A DNA stretch of 11,748 nucleotides from Thermotogaceae bacterium (GTDB lineage: Bacteria; Thermotogota; Thermotogae; B21-G9; HyVt-16): NCBI GenBank assembly GCA_011043375.1, contig DQYP01000179.1, forward strand, positions 1 to 11,748, given 5' to 3'. Position 1 is the first letter of the stretch; every line of letters begins with the position of its first letter. The position numbers and the translations under genes are program-made. The notes beneath the pieces were generated by a model. That model did not search any database. It was not told the DNA's origin and was given only the letters and a program-made list of their open reading frames with translations. Shown here one piece after another: positions 7,456 through 11,748 of this stretch.

Positions 7456-8193
7456 CTAATACGGGTAATGATGATAAAATATTTCTTTAAATTTAAGTGC
7501 CAAAAACAGCGGAATACTTTCATATACATATTCATCTACTATCCGACCACCAAATTCCTTTTTAAATTCATCTATATGGTGTGATACTACTTTTTTTGTG
7601 TGTTCGGCAGTACCTCCCAGGTCATATGTCTTAAAACCGAGGTTTTTGAAATATTTAATGTCTTCGAAATGCAGGTAGCGGTTAGCCCATCCTGCAATTT
7701 TTGTATCAGCACGTTGATCTAACCTGTTAGTTACTCCATAAACTGCTCTGACAACACGATGCTTCTGGTCGATTATGTAATAGCGTGCAGCCAGAATAGT
7801 GTTGTTGTGGGTAACTTTCGTGACGGTATAATCGTTGATGCCTTGCAGGCTCTCTATGCTCAATAGTTTTAAACCTTTTTTTCGGGCAAATTCATTATAA
7901 ATAGGAACAAACTCCTTTAAGTCGCTGTCAACTGTCCATGCAAGATTGATTTTAGCCGCTTTGCGTATCTTCCGGCGGTTATAATAACCGAATTCCTTAA
8001 AAATACTTTGAATATCTTGAGTAAGATCAATTATAATGGTTTGCCTGCGAACTTTAATGAAAAGCGGGTGATGAAAGTTTTTGCATGTATAGCTGTAATT
8101 TGCAAATTTGTAAGAATCAAGAGTTTTGATCTTGTCAGGGAAAAGCACATGCTTAATTTTAATGGAGCCTTTTTTTGTATAGTATACAATCAT
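7456..8193 (-). CDS. FemAB/BioF2-like GNAT-fold acyltransferase, paralog 1
   Basis: Protein of 245 residues, the first of two tandem relatives. Conserved elements are GWANR (168-172), the TYDLGG strand-turn (189-194), EHTKK (197-201) and FKKEFGGRIVDEY (210-222); the N-terminal half has LTQD at 57-60 and a basic RRKIRKAAK stretch (73-81). These fit the FemAB/BioF2-like branch of GNAT folds, cytoplasmic enzymes that transfer acyl or aminoacyl groups. The small size corresponds to a single GNAT-like unit with a short N-terminal extension, not to full-length FemX. The ATG at 8193 aligns with the start of paralog 2. An 83-bp gap separates it from the epimerase gene. Its role in this locus, for example N-acylation of a sugar, is inferred from the neighbours. 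Confidence 0.82.
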   Translation of the reverse strand: MIVYYTKKGSIKIKHVLFPDKIKTLDSYKFANYSYTCKNFHHPLFIKVRRQTIIIDLTQDIQSIFKEFGYYNRRKIRKAAKINLAWTVDSDLKEFVPIYNEFARKKGLKLLSIESLQGINDYTVTKVTHNNTILAARYYIIDQKHRVVRAVYGVTNRLDQRADTKIAGWANRYLHFEDIKYFKNLGFKTYDLGGTAEHTKKVVSHHIDEFKKEFGGRIVDEYVYESIPLFLALKFKEIFYHHYPY

Positions 8194-8276
8194 GTTAATC
8201 GTTAAAAGGAAGTGGAGTAAGCGTCAGGTTGGTTGATAGTAATTGTTTTTTATATACGCTTAGGTGTCAAACGAGG

Positions 8277-9347
8277 TTACTTATAATAGCCTGTGTACCA
8301 GTTTACAAAGCGGCTTATTCCAGCCTTGATAGTTGTAGCTGGCTTATATCCGAAATCTTTAATCAGATCATTTACATCTGCTTTTGTATTAACTACATCA
8401 CCCGGTTGCATTGGTAAAAATTCTTTAATAGCTTTTTTTCCCAGAACCTCTTCAATTTCGTGAATGAAGTCGAGGAGTAAAACAGGGGAGGAGTTACCTA
8501 TGTTATACAGCTTATAGGGCACGGTTTGTTTTTTCACTTGTGGTGTTTCGATAATCTTATTCATACCTTCCACAATGTCATCAATATAGGTAAAGTCGCG
8601 GTGCATATGCCCCTTATTGAATATTTTAATAGGCTTTCCTTCAATGATGTTTTTTGTAAAAATATAGTAAGCCATATCCGGTCTTCCCCATGGGCCATAT
8701 ACGGTAAAAAACCGTAATCCGGTAGTTGGTAAATTATACAGATGACTATAAGTGAATGCCATAAGTTCGTTGCTCTTCTTCGTAGCTGCATACAAGCTGA
8801 TCGGATGATCAACATTGTGTGTGATTCTCAGTGGCATGTCAGAACTGTTGCCATATACGCTGGAAGAACTGGCGTATATTAAATGACCGATATGATTATG
8901 TCGGCATGCTTCCAGGATATTAACGTATCCGTTAATATTGCTCTGGATGTAGGCAAACGGATTTTTAATAGAATAACGCACACCAGCCTGTGCGGCCAGG
9001 TGACATACTGTAGTGAATTTTTCCTCTTCAAACAATTTGTTCAGTTGTTCCCTGTCTTCCAGATGCATTCTGATGAAGCTATAAGACGGTTGTTTTTTTG
9101 ATTGAATTAATGTGTTGTAGGGAATTTCTCTCTTCTGATTTGAATTAGATGTACTGCCTTGAGAAGAGAAGTCAGTGTTGATTCCTGTTTCACTAAGACG
9201 GGCATATTTAAGGGATACATCGTAGTAATCGTTTATGTTATCCAGACCAACCACTTGATAGTTGTTTTTTAGTAAGCTTTTAACCAAATGGAAGCCAATA
9301 AAACCTGCTGCTCCGGTTACTAGTATTTTATTTTCGGGATTCTTCAA
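8277..9347 (-). CDS. UDP-glucuronate 4-epimerase-like NAD-dependent epimerase
   Basis: Extended SDR epimerase of 356 residues. It shows the NAD-binding TGAAGFIG (11-18), DNINDYYD (36-43) as the adenosine-side loop, HLAAQAGVRYS (116-126), ASSSSVYG (159-166) and the catalytic Y186-x3-K190 in LYAATKKSNE. The RFFTVYGPWGRPDMA and RDFTYIDDIVEG blocks are typical of UDP-glucuronate 4-epimerases, which interconvert UDP-glucuronate and UDP-galacturonate. A Ser/Asn/Gln-rich stretch around residues 58-74 lengthens the variable loop before the second Rossmann strand. The only workable start is TTG at 9347: an in-frame stop lies three codons upstream and the first ATG is far inside the domain. It begins 9 bp after the regulator's stop. 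No UDP-glucose dehydrogenase is present in the window to supply the substrate. Confidence 0.92.
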   Translation of the reverse strand: MKNPENKILVTGAAGFIGFHLVKSLLKNNYQVVGLDNINDYYDVSLKYARLSETGINTDFSSQGSTSNSNQKREIPYNTLIQSKKQPSYSFIRMHLEDREQLNKLFEEEKFTTVCHLAAQAGVRYSIKNPFAYIQSNINGYVNILEACRHNHIGHLIYASSSSVYGNSSDMPLRITHNVDHPISLYAATKKSNELMAFTYSHLYNLPTTGLRFFTVYGPWGRPDMAYYIFTKNIIEGKPIKIFNKGHMHRDFTYIDDIVEGMNKIIETPQVKKQTVPYKLYNIGNSSPVLLLDFIHEIEEVLGKKAIKEFLPMQPGDVVNTKADVNDLIKDFGYKPATTIKAGISRFVNWYTGYYK

Positions 9348-9356
9348 TATTAATTA

Positions 9357-9893
9357 TTATTTAAATTTAGGGTTACCCCAAATAAGTAGTTGTTGTGTTG
9401 ATTTTAACTGATCTGGCGCAGTTGCTGAAGAAACGATAGTGAAGCTTATACTGCGATTGACCAGTTTCTCCGCCTTTTTAACAAGTGAAGTTATATAACT
9501 ATGATCAAGATCTTCGCCGACAAGAATTAGTTCTATTGTTCCGGAGTCAATTCCCCTGGCTAAGTTTCCTGTTAAGTAGGCCGCTTTCAGATCACCAACT
9601 TTCAGGGCAACTTTTTCAATGATACTGTCAATACCGACAATCTTTCTTAAGATACTGTTAAGGTCTTTAAATAGAGGATGCAGGGTATTTGCCCTGTATA
9701 TTTTTTTATTTCCCTGACGTTTAGAAGAAAGCAAGCCTGCTGTTTCCATCCTGTTCAGCTCTATCCGAATGGAATTGGTTGAATCACCAAATTCAGACGA
9801 TAATTTTCTTAAATAGCTGGTTGTGTCGCTATTTAGGAAGAACTTAAGTAATAGTTTGATCCTGGTTTTATTTGTGATAATAATATTCAGCAA
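9357..9893 (-). CDS. Winged-helix regulator with degenerate nucleotidyltransferase-like domain
   Basis: Protein of 178 residues. Residues 8-67 form a winged helix of ArsR/MarR type: TRIKLLLKFFL (10-20), then FGDSTNSIRIELNRME (35-50) as the likely recognition helix, and the wing at SSKRQGNKKIYRAN (56-69). Residues 100-155 resemble a minimal nucleotidyltransferase fold, with LTGNLARGIDS (107-117) matching the usual glycine-serine-rich loop. Where active enzymes have two aspartates, this protein reads IELIL (120-124), so catalysis is unlikely. As I recall, proteins of this design often head Bacteroidota exopolysaccharide operons; control of this cluster is inferred from position. The start must be TTG at 9893, because a stop codon lies directly upstream and the next ATG is codon 49, inside the helix-turn-helix. 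Inverted repeats upstream could be its own operator. Confidence 0.85.
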   Translation of the reverse strand: MLNIIITNKTRIKLLLKFFLNSDTTSYLRKLSSEFGDSTNSIRIELNRMETAGLLSSKRQGNKKIYRANTLHPLFKDLNSILRKIVGIDSIIEKVALKVGDLKAAYLTGNLARGIDSGTIELILVGEDLDHSYITSLVKKAEKLVNRSISFTIVSSATAPDQLKSTQQLLIWGNPKFK

Positions 9894-9918
9894 CTAATTC
9901 TGTATTTGGTCTAACATT

Positions 9919-9936
9919 TAGAAGACATATCTTCTA
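9919..9936. promoter_or_regulatory. Inverted repeat upstream of the regulator, candidate operator
   Basis: TAGAAGA, four bases, TCTTCTA: perfect 7-bp arms. It lies 26 bp upstream of the regulator's TTG start. The size and symmetry suit a dimeric winged-helix protein, and the same AGAAG/CTTCT half-site recurs at 9957-9961 and 9980-9984. Binding by this regulator is inference. Confidence 0.4.
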
Positions 9937-9956
9937 TAGAATAAAAAAACTCAGTT

Positions 9957-9984
9957 CTTCTGTATTTTATTTAAAATCAAGAAG
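9957..9984 (-). promoter_or_regulatory. Imperfect hairpin between the acyltransferase and regulator genes, weak terminator or attenuator candidate
   Basis: Arms of 13 bases (CTTCTGTATTTTA and its near complement at 9972-9984) pair except for a two-base mismatch, with a TT loop. On the minus strand the hairpin is followed, after 7 bases, by a run of seven T (9943-9949). It could weakly end the BKACE-acyltransferase transcript, but the stem is AT-rich and the T-run is displaced. A third, overlapping inverted repeat with 6-bp arms (GAAGTT/AACTTC) lies at 9981-10000, so alternative foldings are possible. Confidence 0.3.
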
Positions 9985-10025
9985 TTTTACAGGCAACTTC
10001 AAAAAGATTATAGTAAGTTAGCAGC

Positions 10026-10676
10026 TTAAGTTTGTACTAAAACGCGGGATTTCTCAAATGCTGTTTTGTTGTACGAATACCATCTTCCGAAAAGTTTAAT
10101 TTTCAATCCGGAGCCAATAATTCGTGCACCAATATTTTTTTTAAACTTTATGGCAGCAGTATTCGTTTTTATGGAAAAACTGTAAAGTTTTCTTTTCCCT
10201 TCCGAGGTCAATATCTTATATAACTCATGGCGAAGAATGTAAGCCAATCTTTTTCCGCGGTATGTGGGCGCAGTATATGCGTTATATAAGTAAGCTTCAT
10301 CTTCATTTAATTCATATTTTTCTGTCAGAAACTCAAAAGAAATAAGATTCGCCCATGAAAAGGCGATTATTTTTCCTTCCAGCCAGGCTGCTACACAAAT
10401 GTCTCCCCTGTCAAGTCTTTCATGCAATCGTTCAAGATTTCCCATCATATCAGGAAAATCAAGAAATTGAACCATATCATTTTTCTCAGCGAGTTTTATC
10501 TCAATTTTTTTTAAAGGAGTTGCTATCTGTTTGGCAGGACCATTGCTATTTGAATTTTCTTCATATACATAGTATGGGTATAAGGAAACCCCAACCAATT
10601 TAAAAGCATTGATTATCGTTTGAAGAAGTGAATCATACTTCAGTTTACTTACGATAAATTTTAACCGTTTTTTCAT
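10026..10676 (-). CDS. GNAT family N-acyltransferase
   Basis: Protein of 216 residues. The acetyl-CoA-binding motif A is APTYRGKRLAYILRHELY (136-153), where R140-GKR-LA gives the pyrophosphate loop, preceded by the acidic-aromatic strand EAYLYNAYT (127-135). Motif B follows as KTNTAAIKFKKNIGAR (170-185). The first 55 residues are basic and hydrophobic and lie outside the GNAT core; their role is unclear. As a GNAT enzyme it should transfer an acyl group from CoA to an amine, possibly an amino sugar. Its ATG overlaps the stop of the BKACE gene by 4 bp, so the two are translationally coupled and probably functionally linked. The 132-bp gap after it is the largest non-coding stretch between this pair and the regulator. 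Confidence 0.88.
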   Translation of the reverse strand: MKKRLKFIVSKLKYDSLLQTIINAFKLVGVSLYPYYVYEENSNSNGPAKQIATPLKKIEIKLAEKNDMVQFLDFPDMMGNLERLHERLDRGDICVAAWLEGKIIAFSWANLISFEFLTEKYELNEDEAYLYNAYTAPTYRGKRLAYILRHELYKILTSEGKRKLYSFSIKTNTAAIKFKKNIGARIIGSGLKIKLFGRWYSYNKTAFEKSRVLVQT

Positions 10677-11506
10677 TTTGACAAGCCAAGTATTGACCTG
10701 GCTTCCTTATGTGATAATGGTTTCCTTCCCAGCATTTCTGCAATGTCTCTGATACGTATCAGTAAATCTTTGTTTGAAGCAAGACGCGTGCGGTTTTCAA
10801 ACCAAATGTTGTCTTCCAGGCCTATCCTGATTCCTCCGCCGGACACCAGAGACATCACGTTCACCTTAAGTTGTGCATTACCAACGCCACCTGCCGACCA
10901 GATTGAATGATCAGGTAATTCTTTTTCCATCAAACCAAGACTTAACATATTTGCCTGGGCACAGGCGATATTTCCTAAAATCAAATTGAAATAGTAAGGA
11001 GGTGTTAACAGATCTTTTGCAATTAAATATTTTGCATAATTTATCATGCCAAGGTCAAAAGCTTCCAGCTCTGGTTTAATACCATTCTTTAGCATTTTAG
11101 CTGCCAGTGATTTGATCACATCAGGGCTGTTAATACTAGCTTGCTTGTTAAAGTTTAAGGAGCTAAGTGTTAAACTACCGAAATCCGGTTTATATATTCC
11201 GGTCAAATCAAGTACTTCAGATCTTTTTTCGAATTCAGGCCAGTTGCGTCCGCTGGTTGATACACATATAATAAGGTCTTTTGCATGCTTTCTTATTCCT
11301 CCAATGATTTCCGCGTAAACATCTTTCTTATAGGTGGGTTTACCTGTATCAAGGTCACGAGCATGCAAGTGAACCATATTAACTCCTATTTCGACCGCCT
11401 CCAATGTGTCATCAATGATTTCTGACGGTATTATTGGAACATGACGGGACATTTCTTTGGTTGGAATCATGCCCGTTGGTGTAAAGTTGAATATAAAGCT
11501 TTTCAT
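10673..11506 (-). CDS. BKACE family beta-keto acid cleavage enzyme (DUF849)
   Basis: Protein of 277 residues, a normal length for the family. BKACE enzymes are zinc-dependent TIM barrels that condense a beta-keto acid with acetyl-CoA to give acetoacetate and a new CoA ester; the founder Kce acts on 3-keto-5-aminohexanoate in lysine fermentation. Visible here are the zinc ligands His46 and His48 in VHLHARD (45-51), CVSTSGR (81-87) as the substrate loop, KPELEAFDLG (144-153), and GGGIRIGLEDN (223-233), which should supply Arg227, the third zinc ligand Glu231 and Asp232. The substrate cannot be predicted. No lysine-fermentation genes accompany it. Instead it overlaps an acyltransferase gene inside a polysaccharide locus, suggesting supply of an acyl-CoA for sugar decoration. 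No Shine-Dalgarno sequence precedes the ATG. Confidence 0.9.
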   Translation of the reverse strand: MKSFIFNFTPTGMIPTKEMSRHVPIIPSEIIDDTLEAVEIGVNMVHLHARDLDTGKPTYKKDVYAEIIGGIRKHAKDLIICVSTSGRNWPEFEKRSEVLDLTGIYKPDFGSLTLSSLNFNKQASINSPDVIKSLAAKMLKNGIKPELEAFDLGMINYAKYLIAKDLLTPPYYFNLILGNIACAQANMLSLGLMEKELPDHSIWSAGGVGNAQLKVNVMSLVSGGGIRIGLEDNIWFENRTRLASNKDLLIRIRDIAEMLGRKPLSHKEARSILGLSK

Positions 11507-11720
11507 GGTTAGGAGTATTGGGTGTGGTTATTATATTTATTTAAGGCTTAAATAGTCCGGTATTGATTGCACACTTATATACAATAAAGAAGTACGTATA
11601 ATGTAACCTTGTATGAAGACTATAAAAACTTGGAAAAGGAGAAATTAATTAGTCAAATTAACGGCAATATTTAAAGCTTCGCCACCTCAGTCACAATTAA
11701 TACTGAAGATTTTATGGGGT

Positions 11721-11743
11721 TTTGAGTAAAACATTTACTCAAA
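11721..11743. promoter_or_regulatory. 23-bp palindrome at the right edge
   Basis: Perfect 10-bp arms, TTTGAGTAAA and its complement, separated by ACA. It lies about 215 bp upstream of the BKACE start. The symmetry suits an operator for a dimeric regulator. The 3-base loop is tight but possible for a transcript hairpin. No clear T-run follows on either strand, which speaks against a standard terminator. A minus-strand frame running in from the window edge covers it, so it could also be coding. Confidence 0.4.
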
Positions 11744-11748
11744 TAAAG

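Noticed and set aside
8218..8262. Inverted repeat TAAGCGT/ACGCTTA with a 31-base spacer between the epimerase and paralog 1 genes.
   Set aside because: Arms are short, the spacer is long and no T-run follows; within chance expectation and unsuitable as a terminator.
8561..8815. Alternative minus-strand frame of 84 codons inside the epimerase gene.
   Set aside because: It is wholly inside a well-supported gene in another frame and its residues resemble no known protein.
10007..10012. TATAAT on the minus strand just downstream of the acyltransferase gene.
   Set aside because: The suspected phylum uses a different -7 element (TAnnTTTG), no matching upstream box was found, and TATAAT is common in AT-rich DNA.
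11614..11649. Tiny plus-strand ATG frame of 11 codons with a basic product.
   Set aside because: Too short, no recognisable ribosome site at a proper distance and no family resemblance.
11671..11748. Minus-strand frame open from the window edge for 25 codons, ending in TAA.
   Set aside because: Could be the end of an upstream gene, but the residues match no family I know, and an open stretch of this length is unremarkable by chance.

Overview
The window is an AT-rich piece of a bacterial surface-polysaccharide locus with every gene on the minus strand, so transcription runs from right to left. It suggests a member of the Bacteroidota. The grounds are almost no Shine-Dalgarno sequences ahead of the starts, two consecutive genes that can only start at TTG, and a small winged-helix regulator with a degenerate nucleotidyltransferase-like tail of a kind I recall heading exopolysaccharide loci in that phylum. 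This placement is inferred from style and gene families, not from a marker gene.

Layout in transcription order. At the right edge (11507-11748) lies non-coding or unresolved sequence with a 23-bp palindrome. Then come a beta-keto acid cleavage enzyme (BKACE/DUF849) and a GNAT acyltransferase whose start overlaps it by 4 bp. A 132-bp intergenic region with several inverted repeats follows, leading into the winged-helix regulator and a UDP-glucuronate 4-epimerase-like enzyme. Next are two tandem FemAB/BioF2-like GNAT paralogs, then a carbohydrate-type sulfotransferase, a Wzx-type flippase, a STELLO/DUF288 glycosyltransferase, a GDP-4-keto-6-deoxymannose reductase-like enzyme and two GT2 glycosyltransferases. 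From the regulator to the left edge the genes read as one operon, with gaps of 2-167 bp and one overlap.

Together the genes describe a repeat unit that likely contains a hexuronate (UDP-galacturonate from the epimerase) and a 6-deoxyhexose from a GDP-sugar. At least three glycosyltransferases would assemble it, the sulfotransferase and GNAT-type enzymes would decorate it, and the flippase would carry it across the inner membrane. Not seen in the window: an initiating sugar-phosphate transferase, a Wzy polymerase, Wza/Wzc export proteins, and the GDP-mannose 4,6-dehydratase that should feed the reductase. They probably lie outside.

The most informative oddity is the 167-bp gap between the two FemAB-like genes. 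It holds the first 23 codons of a second, broken flippase gene: 12 consecutive residues match the intact flippase of this window, while 9 of those 12 codons differ only at the third base. Overlapping it in another frame is a possible C-terminal scrap of a third FemAB-like gene. This looks like a scar of cassette replacement in a polysaccharide locus. The other point of interest is the BKACE enzyme translationally coupled to an acyltransferase, which could be a source of an unusual acyl-CoA for sugar decoration. I see no RNA genes, CRISPR arrays, insertion sequences or convincing promoters.
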